A DNA stretch of 64,000 nt from Lichenicola sp964247725 (GTDB taxonomy: Bacteria; Pseudomonadota; Alphaproteobacteria; Acetobacterales; Acetobacteraceae): contig CAXTVM010000015.1 of NCBI GenBank assembly GCA_964247725.1, forward strand, positions 1 to 64,000, given 5' to 3'. The translations under genes and the position numbers were made by a program. Position 1 is the first letter of the stretch. The number at the start of each line of letters is the position of its first letter. Positions 9,558 to 17,249 of the stretch are shown here, in pieces. Under the pieces are notes generated by a model. That model searched no databases. It saw nothing but the letters and a program-made list of their open reading frames with translations, and was not told the origin of the DNA.

Positions 9558-9644
9558 GCCCAGGTGGCGGAATTGGTAGACGCGCAGGTTTCAGGTATCT
9601 GTGGCCGCAAGGTCGTGGAAGTTCGAGTCTTCTCCTGGGCACCA
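9558..9644 (+). tRNA. tRNA-Leu (anticodon CAG)
   Basis: An 87-base tRNA with encoded CCA. The acceptor stem pairs GCCCAGG (9558-9564) with CCTGGGC (9634-9640), followed by ACCA. The D-arm is GGCGGAATTGGTAGACGC, the anticodon stem CAGGT/ATCTG holds loop TTCAGGT (anticodon CAG, reading CUG), the long class II variable arm is TGGCCGCAAGGTCGT, and the T-loop is TTCGAGT. CUG is the dominant leucine codon in the surrounding genes. A palindromic element starts about 15 bases after the 3' end. Confidence 0.97.
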
Positions 9645-9658
9645 AGGACACATCGGGA

Positions 9659-9827
9659 CGCAAGGCCAGGGCCCTGCCCTGGACCGCGCCCAAGGGCCCG
9701 CGGTCCTTGGAACCCGATCCATAAGAGCATACCCCTTAGCGAATCGGGGTCTGGGGCCGTCGTGCGCCAGCGCGCTTCGCGTGAAGGCCCCAGTGGGGTC
9801 CAGGGGCAGAGCCCCTGGCCTTCCTTG
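9659..9827. repeat. Palindromic element copy between tRNA-Leu and RNase D
   Basis: Both arms are present: GGCCAGGGCCCTGCCCTGG at the left and CCAGGGGCAGAGCCCCTGGCC at the right, with an inner GGGCCCGCGG block and a centre near 9720-9745. The right arm carries an extra insert with CGTGCGCC/GCGCTTCGCG bases that the copies at 15550 and 25360 lack; a related insert appears in the decayed copy near 57100. The copy ends 4 bases before the RNase D start codon. Confidence 0.8.
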
Positions 9828-9830
9828 CAT

Positions 9831-10484
9831 ATGATGACCATCACGCAGTTCATGCCGAACGCCACCATCCACCTGCACCGCAACGACCTGCCGGACGGGC
9901 TCGACCTCGGCGCCTCGGTGGCGGTCGACACCGAGACGATGGGGCTGCTGCCGCAGCGCGACCGGCTGTGCCTGGTGCAGCTGTCGGCGGGCGACGGCGT
10001 GGCGCACCTGGTGCAGATCGTGCCGGAGCGGCTGGGCGGCAGCGGCGACCACCCGAACCTGAAGCGGCTGCTGGCCGATCCCGGCGTGGTCAAGCTGATG
10101 CATTTCGCCCGCTTCGACGTCGGCGTGCTGCAGCATGCGCTGGACGTCACGGTGGCGCCGGTGCGCTGCACCAAGATCGCGGCCAAGCTGGTGCGCACCT
10201 TTACCGACCGGCACGGGCTGGCGCAGCTCTGCCGCGAGCTGCTGGGCGTCGACCTGAGCAAGCAGCAGCAGACCTCCGACTGGGGCGCCAACGCGCTGTC
10301 GCCGGAGCAGCTCGCCTACGCGGCCTCGGACGTGCTGCACCTGCATGCGCTGTGGGCGAGGCTGGAGGCGCTGCTGGTGCGGGAGCGGCGGCTGGAGCTG
10401 GCGGAGGCGTGCTTCGCGTTCCTGCCGGCGCGGGCGCGGCTCGACCGGCTCGGCTACGAGGAGCCGGACATCTTCGCGCATTGA
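9831..10484 (+). CDS. rnd: Ribonuclease D-like 3'-5' exonuclease, short form
   Basis: DEDD-family exonuclease for tRNA 3'-end and structured-RNA trimming. It has 217 residues, so only the catalytic domain; the HRDC domains of E. coli RNase D are absent, as in many alphaproteobacteria. Exo I is VDTETMG, Exo II is FARFDVGVLQ, and Exo III is YAASDVLHLH (DEDDy type). Two adjacent ATGs, 9831 and 9834, are both possible and a third is at 9852; none has a good Shine-Dalgarno because the upstream bases belong to the palindromic element. It may form part of the transcript leading into lptC, 130 bases downstream. Confidence 0.9.
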   Translation: MMTITQFMPNATIHLHRNDLPDGLDLGASVAVDTETMGLLPQRDRLCLVQLSAGDGVAHLVQIVPERLGGSGDHPNLKRLLADPGVVKLMHFARFDVGVLQHALDVTVAPVRCTKIAAKLVRTFTDRHGLAQLCRELLGVDLSKQQQTSDWGANALSPEQLAYAASDVLHLHALWARLEALLVRERRLELAEACFAFLPARARLDRLGYEEPDIFAH

Positions 10485-10614
10485 CCGGTCGGTTGACGGG
10501 GTCGGGCGGCGGTGGCCATACAGGCCGGCTCCCGTCCGGCGACAGGCGACGGCCGGGCCCTGGCCCCCTGGAACGGTGCATGCCGGACATGACCATGAAC
10601 GAGCGGATGCACGG

Positions 10615-11430
10615 GTGAGCCCGCCGGACGAGACGCCGCGGACGGCCGGCGCGCCCGGGCCTGGTCCCCGGTTGGTCACGGACGCGGCACGGCGGCGGAT
10701 GAGCCTGCCGCAGACCGGCGGCGGGCTGCGGCGGCTGCCGAACTCAGGACAGATCGCGCGCCGGCGGCGGCTGCTGCGCTGGACCAAGTGGCTGCTGCCG
10801 GCGGGCGCGCTGCTGCTGCTGGCCTCGATCGCGGCGTGGCCGGAGATCCAGCGCTCGCTGGGGACGGCGCGGATCGGGCTGGCGCAGGCCGGCCGGGTGC
10901 GGCTCGACTCCGGACGCATGCTGGGCGCCCGCTATCGCGGGCTGGACGGCCGCGACCGCCCCTACATGATCACCGCCGCCGAGGCGCAGCAGGTGTCGGC
11001 GCCGGCGGCCGAGCGGAGCCGGGCGCAGCCAGCCGGCGGCGGGTCGGGCGACCGCATCAACCTGACCCGTCCGGTCGCCGACACGCTGGGCCAGGGCGGC
11101 CAGTGGGTCCGCATCAGCGCCCGCGACGGGATCTACGTGCAGCGCGCCGAGATCCTGGACGTCGCGCGCGACGTCACGCTCTATCGCGACGACGGCATCA
11201 TGATGACCAGCCCGGTGGCCGATTTCGACGTCAAGCGCGGCATCGTCGCCTCCGACGACTGGGTGCATGCGGAAGGGCCGTTCGGCGTGCTGGACGCGCA
11301 GGGCTACGTGCTGTCGCAGCGCGACGGGCTGGCGCAGTTCAGGGGGCCGGCGCGGCTGGTGCTGAACGACGACCGCATCGCCCGTCCGGCGGCGGGCCCG
11401 GCGCCGGCCGGCCGGCCGGGAGGCGCCTGA
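10615..11430 (+). CDS. lptC: LPS export periplasmic protein LptC
   Basis: Inner-membrane-anchored LptC passes lipopolysaccharide from the LptBFG transporter to LptA. It has 271 residues from GTG at 10615. A basic cytosolic stretch (ARRRRLLRWTKW) precedes one membrane helix (LLPAGALLLLASIAAW), then a periplasmic beta-jellyroll with the LptC-type pattern YMITAAEAQQV, VTLYRDDGIMMTS and GIVASDDWVHAEGPFG. An alternative ATG at 10699 shortens only the disordered N-terminal tail. The stop overlaps the lptA start (TGATG). The lptC-lptA-lptB-rpoN order is the conserved proteobacterial arrangement. Confidence 0.92.
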   Translation: MSPPDETPRTAGAPGPGPRLVTDAARRRMSLPQTGGGLRRLPNSGQIARRRRLLRWTKWLLPAGALLLLASIAAWPEIQRSLGTARIGLAQAGRVRLDSGRMLGARYRGLDGRDRPYMITAAEAQQVSAPAAERSRAQPAGGGSGDRINLTRPVADTLGQGGQWVRISARDGIYVQRAEILDVARDVTLYRDDGIMMTSPVADFDVKRGIVASDDWVHAEGPFGVLDAQGYVLSQRDGLAQFRGPARLVLNDDRIARPAAGPAPAGRPGGA

Positions 11431-12557
11431 TGCGGGCGGTGGCGGCGACGCGGCTGGCGTTCCTGCTCGCCCTCGTCGGGGCGGCGCTGCCGCAGCGTGC
11501 CGCGGCGCAGCAGATCGACCTGTCGCACGGCGGCCAGATCACCGTCACCGCGGTCGGCGGCTTCGACTGGAACCAGAACGCGCAGACCGTCACCGCCTAT
11601 GGCAGCGCGCAGGCGGTGCGCGGCGGCGTCACCGTGACCGCGGACCGGCTGATCGCCTACTACCGCAAGAAGCCCGCCGCTCCCGGCGCGGCCAGGGCGT
11701 CGACCCCCGCTCCAATCGCCCCCGCATCGGCCTCTGCGGCCGGTCCCCCGTCGGCCGCCGCTCCCGCTCCCACGGCGTCGACCGCGCTGGCCGGGTCGCT
11801 GCCGGCGGCGGCGGCGGACCCAACGGCGGAGAACCCGCTCGGCGTGCCGGCGGCGCCGGGTGGCGGATCGGCACCCGGCCTGCTGCCCGGCGGCGACGAC
11901 AGCTCGGCCAACGAGATCTACCGGCTCGAGGCGGTCGGGCACGTGCACATCTTCACCGCCACCCAGCAGGCGCTCGGCGACCACGGGATCTACGACATCG
12001 ACCAGGCGGTGATGGTGCTGACCGGGCACGACCTGCGCCTGATCACGCCCACCGACCTGCTGACCGCGCGCGACCAGATGGAGTACCACTCGCAGACGCG
12101 GATCTCGATCGGGCGCGGCGACGCCGTCGTCACCACCAACGACGGCCGCCGCATCCGCGCCGACGTGCTGGTCGGCTACAGCGCGCCCCCTGCCCCGCCG
12201 GCGCCTGGGGCCGCCAAGACCGCCGCCAGGCCGCCGGCGCCGGTGAACGGCCAGGACCCGATCGGCAGCACCGGCAAGCTGGAGAAGGTGAACGCGTTCG
12301 GCCGCGTGGTGGTGCGCACGCAGACCGAGACGGTGCGCGGCGACCGCGGCGTCTACGTGCCGGACAGCGGCATTGCGCGGGTGGTCGGCAGCGTCCACAT
12401 CACGAGGGGCCAGAACCAGCTGAACGGAGCGGCGGCGATCATCAACATGCACACCGGCGTCGCCACCATGACCGAGGACCCGGGCGCCCGCGTTCAGGGG
12501 CTCATCGTGCCCAACGAGACGCAGGGGCCGCCCGGGCCAGGCGGGGCGTCGCGGTGA
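11430..12557 (+). CDS. lptA: LPS export periplasmic bridge protein LptA with large Pro/Ala insert
   Basis: LptA forms the periplasmic bridge carrying LPS to LptD. It has 375 residues, about twice the E. coli protein. A signal peptide (LAFLLALVGAALPQRAAA) is followed by the first OstA strands (GGQITVTAVGGFDWNQNAQT), then a low-complexity Pro/Ala/Ser stretch of about 80 residues (roughly residues 80-160). The jellyroll then resumes (YRLEAVGHVHIFTATQQALG), is broken by a second short Pro-rich loop near residue 250, and ends with GVYVPDSGIARVVGSVHITRGQNQL. Start ATG 11430 overlaps the lptC stop and the stop overlaps the lptB GTG, so translation is coupled along the set. Confidence 0.9.
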   Translation: MRAVAATRLAFLLALVGAALPQRAAAQQIDLSHGGQITVTAVGGFDWNQNAQTVTAYGSAQAVRGGVTVTADRLIAYYRKKPAAPGAARASTPAPIAPASASAAGPPSAAAPAPTASTALAGSLPAAAADPTAENPLGVPAAPGGGSAPGLLPGGDDSSANEIYRLEAVGHVHIFTATQQALGDHGIYDIDQAVMVLTGHDLRLITPTDLLTARDQMEYHSQTRISIGRGDAVVTTNDGRRIRADVLVGYSAPPAPPAPGAAKTAARPPAPVNGQDPIGSTGKLEKVNAFGRVVVRTQTETVRGDRGVYVPDSGIARVVGSVHITRGQNQLNGAAAIINMHTGVATMTEDPGARVQGLIVPNETQGPPGPGGASR

Positions 12558-13330
12558 ACGAGATCAAGCCGCAGCGCTACGAGGCCGCCGGCTCGGACGC
12601 GCACCGGCTGGCAGGGCTGCACGCGCACGGCGTCGGCAAGACCTACCGCAAGCGCGACGTGGTGCGGAACGTCTCGATCCACGTCCGCCGCGGCGAGGCG
12701 GTCGGGCTGCTGGGTCCGAACGGCGCCGGCAAGACCACCACCTTCTACATGATCGTGGGCCTGGTGCAGCCCGACACCGGCTCGATCAGCCTGGACGGCG
12801 CTGACATCACGCAGCTGCCGATGTACAGGCGGGCCCGGCTCGGCATCGGCTACCTGCCGCAGGAAGCCAGCATCTTCCGCGGCCTCAACGTCGAGCAGAA
12901 CGTCATGGCGGCGCTCGAGGTGGTGGAGCCGGACGCCGACCGCCGCGACGCCATGCTGGACGAGCTGCTGGCGGAGTTCGGCATCGGCCACCTGCGGCGG
13001 GCGCCGTCGCTGGCGCTGTCCGGCGGCGAGCGCCGGCGGCTGGAGATCGCGCGGGCGCTGGCGAGCCAGCCCAACTACATCCTGCTGGACGAGCCGCTGG
13101 CCGGCATCGACCCGATCGCGGTGGGCGAGATCCGCGACCTGGTGTCGCACCTGAAGCACCGCGGCATCGGCGTGCTGATCACCGACCACAACGTCCGCGA
13201 GACGCTGGAGATCATCGACCGCGCCTACATCATGCACGGCGGCCAGGTGCTGATGGAGGGGGCGCCGCACGAGGTGGTCGCCCACGAGGACGTCAGGCGC
13301 GTATATCTCGGGGAAAGATTTTCGTTGTAG
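12554..13330 (+). CDS. lptB: LPS export ABC transporter ATPase LptB
   Basis: Cytoplasmic ATPase of the LptB2FG exporter. It has 258 residues from GTG at 12554 (GTGA overlap with lptA). Walker A is GPNGAGKTT, the Q-loop is YLPQEASIF, the signature is LSGGERRRLEIARAL, Walker B is YILLDEPLAGIDP, and the switch His lies in ITDHNVRE. The LptB-specific C-terminal pattern VRRVYLGERFSL is intact. It ends in TAG, 9 bases before rpoN. lptF and lptG are not in this window. Confidence 0.97.
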   Translation: MNEIKPQRYEAAGSDAHRLAGLHAHGVGKTYRKRDVVRNVSIHVRRGEAVGLLGPNGAGKTTTFYMIVGLVQPDTGSISLDGADITQLPMYRRARLGIGYLPQEASIFRGLNVEQNVMAALEVVEPDADRRDAMLDELLAEFGIGHLRRAPSLALSGGERRRLEIARALASQPNYILLDEPLAGIDPIAVGEIRDLVSHLKHRGIGVLITDHNVRETLEIIDRAYIMHGGQVLMEGAPHEVVAHEDVRRVYLGERFSL

Positions 13331-13339
13331 CGTCGCGGC

Positions 13340-14869
13340 ATGGCACTCGGACCGCGACTGGAGCTCAGGCAGAGCCAATCCCTGGTGATGACGCCGCAGC
13401 TGCGTCAGGCCATCAAGCTGCTGCAGTTCTCGAACCTGGAGGTCGCCGCCTTCGTCGAGGAGGAGCTCGAGCGCAACCCGTTGCTGGAGCGAGACGAGCG
13501 CGTCGACCTGATGCCGGAGCGGCCCGCACCCGACCAGCGGGAGCCGGCACGGCCCCCGGGCGACGCAGGGCCGGTGGCGTCGGACCTGCTGGTGCGCGGC
13601 GAGACGCTGCCCGGCGGCGACCACGCGCCGCTCGACATCGACCACGCCGAGCAGTTCGACAACGGCCCGAGCGAGGGCGGCTACGGCGATGCGGCGCTGT
13701 CGGACTGGAGCGTCGGCTCCGGTGCCGGCTCGGTCGGGCGCGGCGGCGCGGAGCCGCTGGACGGGGTGGCGCAGCTGGCGGCGCAGGCGCGCACGCTGCG
13801 CGAGCACCTGGGCGAGCAGTTGCGGCTCGGCATCGACGCGCCGCACGAACGGCTGATCGGCGCGCACCTGATCGCGCTGCTGGACGGCGCCGGCCGCGTG
13901 CTGGTGGACGACGCGGCGCTGGCGCGGGCACTCGGCAGCACGACGGAGACGGTCGCCGGGGTGCGGGCCCGGATGATGCGCTTCGATCCGGTCGGGCTGT
14001 TCGCCACCGACCTGCGCGGCTGCCTCGCCGCCCAGCTCGCCGAGCGCGACCGGCTCGACCCGGCGATGGCGATCCTGCTCGACCACCTGGAGCTGCTGGG
14101 CCGGCGCGAGCTGCGGCGGCTGCAGGCGCTGTGCGGCGTCGACGCCGACGACCTCGCCGACATGATCGCCGAGATCCGGGCGCTGGACCCGAAGCCCGCC
14201 GCCGGATACGACGCCACGCCGCCGCAGCCGGTCATCCCCGACGTGCTGATGCGGGCGGCCCCCGGCGGCGACTTCCTGCTGGAGCTGAACCCGGAGACGA
14301 TGCCGCGGCTGCTGGTGTCGGCGGCGTTCCATGCCCGGGTGCTCATGAAGGCGCCCCGGGCGGACCGGGCGTTCCTCTCCGAGCACCTGGCCAGCGCCAA
14401 CTGGCTGGTGAAGTCGCTGCAGCAGCGCGCGCAGACCATCCTGAAGGTGTCGGCCGAGGTGATGCGCCAGCAGGAGGGGTTCCTTGCCCGCGGCGTCGGC
14501 CACCTGCGGCCGCTGATCCTGCGCGACATCGCCGAAGCGGTGGAGATGCACGAGAGCACGGTCAGCCGCGTCACCGCCAACAAGTACATCGCCACGCCGC
14601 GCGGGCTGTTCGAGCTGAAATACTTCTTCACCACCGCGATCGCCGCCACCGCCGGCGGCCAGAGCCACAGCGCCGAGGCGGTGCGGCACCGCATCCGCGG
14701 CATGGTCGCGGCGGAGGCCGCGCACTCGGTGCTCTCGGATGACGCGATCGTGGCGGCGCTGCGCTACGAGGGCGTGGACATCGCGCGCCGCACCGTGGCC
14801 AAATATCGGGACGCGCTGCGGATCCCGAGTTCGGTGCAGCGCAAGCGGGAGAAATCCCTGTCCGCCTGA
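13340..14869 (+). CDS. rpoN: RNA polymerase sigma-54 factor
   Basis: Alternative sigma factor for nitrogen and other activator-dependent promoters. It has 509 residues. Region I is the Gln/Leu-rich QSQSLVMTPQLRQAIKLLQF, which binds the enhancer-binding protein. An acidic, variable region II follows, then the core-binding domain. The HTH (RDIAEAVEMHESTVSRVTANKY, about residues 397-420) reads the -12 element, and the RpoN box ARRTVAKYR (482-490) reads the -24 element. It is directly downstream of lptB and upstream of hpf, the standard arrangement. I found no convincing sigma-54 promoter in the window. Confidence 0.97.
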   Translation: MALGPRLELRQSQSLVMTPQLRQAIKLLQFSNLEVAAFVEEELERNPLLERDERVDLMPERPAPDQREPARPPGDAGPVASDLLVRGETLPGGDHAPLDIDHAEQFDNGPSEGGYGDAALSDWSVGSGAGSVGRGGAEPLDGVAQLAAQARTLREHLGEQLRLGIDAPHERLIGAHLIALLDGAGRVLVDDAALARALGSTTETVAGVRARMMRFDPVGLFATDLRGCLAAQLAERDRLDPAMAILLDHLELLGRRELRRLQALCGVDADDLADMIAEIRALDPKPAAGYDATPPQPVIPDVLMRAAPGGDFLLELNPETMPRLLVSAAFHARVLMKAPRADRAFLSEHLASANWLVKSLQQRAQTILKVSAEVMRQQEGFLARGVGHLRPLILRDIAEAVEMHESTVSRVTANKYIATPRGLFELKYFFTTAIAATAGGQSHSAEAVRHRIRGMVAAEAAHSVLSDDAIVAALRYEGVDIARRTVAKYRDALRIPSSVQRKREKSLSA

Positions 14870-14928
14870 CGGGCCCGAGCGAGGCCGGTCGCGCGACGGG
14901 ATGCCCTCCCGCAACCGGAGCACAGCCC

Positions 14929-15525
14929 ATGCAGATCAGTATGGCCGGGAGGCGGATCGACCTCCCGGAATCCCTCAGGGCCCGCGTTGCCCTGCATCTG
15001 GACACGATCGCCGAGACCTATTTCGACCATGCGCTGGAGGCCAGCGTCACCTTCGGCCGCGCGCGCAGCTTCTTCACCTGCGACATCAGCGTGCAGGCGG
15101 CGCACGGTCTGCTGGTGCGCGGCGAGGGCGAGGCGGCGGACGCGCCCGGCGCCTTCGACGACGCGGCCGAGCACATCGCGCGGCGCCTGCGCCGCTACCG
15201 GCGCCGGCTCGGCCAGCATGCGCGCGACCTCGCCCACCGCGAGCCGCCGGAGGTCGGCCGGCACTACGTGCTGAGCCAGGACGAGGCCGGCCCGGTCGCG
15301 ACGGGCGACGCCGGGGCCGGGGCCGGGACGGTCTACGCCACCGTGATGGCCGAGCGGGAGACCGAGATCGCCACGCTCACGGTGGGCGAGGCGGTGATGC
15401 AGCTCGATCTCGCCGACCGCGTCGTGCTGATGTTCCGCAACAGCGCCAGCGGCGGCATCAACGTGGTGTATCGCCGCCGCGACGGCCGCATCGGCTGGCT
15501 CGATCCGGACGCGCCGGCGCACTGA
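14929..15525 (+). CDS. hpf: Ribosome hibernation promoting factor, long form
   Basis: Binds the 30S decoding region and drives ribosome dimerisation in stationary phase. It has 198 residues. The N-terminal S30AE domain (MQISMAGRRIDLPESLRARV through LRRYRRRLGQHA) is joined by a variable linker to the short C-terminal dimerisation domain (LTVGEAVMQLDLADRVVLMF...GGINVVYRRRDGRIGWL), so this is the long HPF rather than RaiA. GGAG precedes the ATG by about 9 bases. It sits 59 bases after rpoN. Confidence 0.93.
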   Translation: MQISMAGRRIDLPESLRARVALHLDTIAETYFDHALEASVTFGRARSFFTCDISVQAAHGLLVRGEGEAADAPGAFDDAAEHIARRLRRYRRRLGQHARDLAHREPPEVGRHYVLSQDEAGPVATGDAGAGAGTVYATVMAERETEIATLTVGEAVMQLDLADRVVLMFRNSASGGINVVYRRRDGRIGWLDPDAPAH

Positions 15526-15549
15526 CAAGGGGGAGCCCGCCGCGCCCAG

Positions 15550-15737
15550 GGCTGTCGCATTTGAGGAGAAGGCCAGGGCGCGGCCCTGGACCCGTCGGGG
15601 CCGCGGGCCCCAAACCCCGTTTCGTAAGCAGATCATCCGTGCATGGGAGTAGAACCCTGATGAATCGGGGCCTGGGGCCCGCGGCCCCAGTGGGGTCCAG
15701 GGGCGAAGCCCCTGGGCTTCTTCCCGATGCGATAGCC
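15550..15737. repeat. Complete copy of the palindromic element downstream of hpf
   Basis: 188 bp, bounded by GGCTGTCGCAT (15550-15560) and ATGCGATAGCC (15727-15737), which are near-perfect inverted complements. Inside are the GAGGAGAAGGCCAGGG / CCCTGGGCTTCTTCC arms and the GGGGCCGCGGGCCCC blocks, with a unique centre around 15625-15660. It fills most of the 348-base gap between hpf and the CoA-transferase genes; the remaining 15738-15873 shows no recognisable gene. Confidence 0.88.
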
Positions 15738-15873
15738 GTGCCGCCGCGCCGGACCGCGGCTTGCGCGACGTGGGCGGATATGGTGAGGAGACTCGAAACG
15801 ATCGCCGGCCGGACCAGCCTCCAGCACGGGGACGAACGGCTCGGGCGGACTCGGCACGCCGTCGGAGGGAACG

Positions 15874-16605
15874 ATGAAGAAGGTCCATGACAGCACGTCC
15901 TCGGCGCTGGAGGGCGTGCTGTTCGACGGCATGACGATCATGTGCGGCGGCTTCGGCCTGTCCGGCAACCCGGAGAGCCTGATCGCGGCGATCCGCGAGC
16001 ACGGCGTCCGCGACCTCACCGTCATCTCCAACAACTGCGGCGCCGACGGCCTCGGGCTGTGGGTGCTGCTGGACAACGGGCAGATCCGCAAGATGGTCAG
16101 CTCGTATGTCGGCGAGAACAAGCTGTTCGAGACGCTCTATCTGTCGGAGCGGCTGGAGCTCGAGCTCAACCCGCAGGGCACGCTGGCCGAGCGGATCCGC
16201 GCCGGCGGCGCCGGCATCCCGGCGTTCTACACCCGGACCGGCGTCGGCACCGTGGTCGCCGAGGGCAAGCCGACCGAGGTGTTCGACGGCGAGACCTATG
16301 TCCGCGAGACCTGGCTCAAGGCCGACCTCGCGATCGTCAAGGCGTGGCGCGCCGATCCCGAGGGAAACCTCGTCTATCGCAAGACGGCGCGGAACTTCAA
16401 TCCGGTGATGGCGACGGCGGCCAAGACCACGATCGTCGAGGCCGAGGAGCTGGTCCCGCCCGGCACCTTCGATCCCGACACCATCCACACGCCGGGCGTC
16501 TACGTGGACCGCATCATCCGGTGCACCCGGAACGAGAAGCCGATCGAGAAGCGGACCACGCGCACGCGCGCGGCGGCGCCGGCCGCGGCGGGGAGCGAGA
16601 TCTGA
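15874..16605 (+). CDS. scoA: 3-oxoacid CoA-transferase subunit A
   Basis: Alpha subunit of a succinyl-CoA:3-ketoacid (SCOT-like) CoA-transferase, used in acetoacetate/ketone-body and related oxoacid metabolism. It has 243 residues. The family I signature MCGGFGLSGNPESLI near the N-terminus, ISNNCGADGLGL and GTVVAEGKPTEVFDGETYV match subunit A of the bacterial two-subunit enzyme. The C-terminus ends in a short basic/Ala tail. The stop overlaps the next start (TGATG), so A and B are coupled. The exact acid substrate cannot be read from sequence; acetoacetate is the usual one. Confidence 0.9.
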   Translation: MKKVHDSTSSALEGVLFDGMTIMCGGFGLSGNPESLIAAIREHGVRDLTVISNNCGADGLGLWVLLDNGQIRKMVSSYVGENKLFETLYLSERLELELNPQGTLAERIRAGGAGIPAFYTRTGVGTVVAEGKPTEVFDGETYVRETWLKADLAIVKAWRADPEGNLVYRKTARNFNPVMATAAKTTIVEAEELVPPGTFDPDTIHTPGVYVDRIIRCTRNEKPIEKRTTRTRAAAPAAAGSEI

Positions 16606-17249
16606 TGGCCTGGACCCGCGAGCAGATCGCCGCCCGCGCAGCCCAGGAGCTGCGCGACGGCTACTACGTCAACCTCGGCATCGGCATCCCGACGCTGGTC
16701 GCGAACTACATCCCCGCCGGCATGCACGTGACGCTGCAGAGCGAGAACGGCATGCTCGGCATGGGCCCGTTCCCGTACGAGGACGAGATCGACGCCGACC
16801 TGATCAACGCCGGCAAGCAGACCATCACCGAGCTGCCGACCTCGTCGTTCTTCTCGTCGTCGGACAGCTTCGCGATGATCCGCGGCGGCCACATCGACCT
16901 CACCATCCTGGGCGCCATGGAGGTGTCCGGCGGCGGCGACATCGCCAACTGGACCATCCCGGGCAAGATGGTGAAGGGCATGGGCGGCGCCATGGACCTG
17001 GTCGCGGGCGTGAAGCGCGTGGTGGTGGTGATGGAGCACGCCAGCAAGGACGGCACCTCGAAGCTGGTCGAGCGCTGCAGCCTGCCGCTGACCGGCACCG
17101 GCGTCGTCGACCTGGTCGTCACCGACCTCTGCGTGATGGCGTGCGACAAGGCCGGGAGCGGCCTCAAGCTGCTGGAGCTGGCGCCGGGGGTGACGCTGGA
17201 CGAGGTGGGCCGCAAGACCATGGCGCCGTTCGACCGCGGGACGTTCTAG
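16605..17249 (+). CDS. scoB: 3-oxoacid CoA-transferase subunit B
   Basis: Beta subunit carrying the catalytic glutamate in LQSENGMLGMGPFP (the SENG motif whose Glu forms the enzyme-CoA thioester). It has 214 residues. NLGIGIPTLVANYIP is the N-terminal signature, followed by GGHIDLTILGAMEV and DLVVTDLCVMA. The start at 16605 overlaps scoA by one base. Its TAG stop overlaps the stop of the convergent acylase gene: the same four bases (17246-17249) serve both terminations, leaving no room for a terminator between them. Confidence 0.92.
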   Translation: MAWTREQIAARAAQELRDGYYVNLGIGIPTLVANYIPAGMHVTLQSENGMLGMGPFPYEDEIDADLINAGKQTITELPTSSFFSSSDSFAMIRGGHIDLTILGAMEVSGGGDIANWTIPGKMVKGMGGAMDLVAGVKRVVVVMEHASKDGTSKLVERCSLPLTGTGVVDLVVTDLCVMACDKAGSGLKLLELAPGVTLDEVGRKTMAPFDRGTF

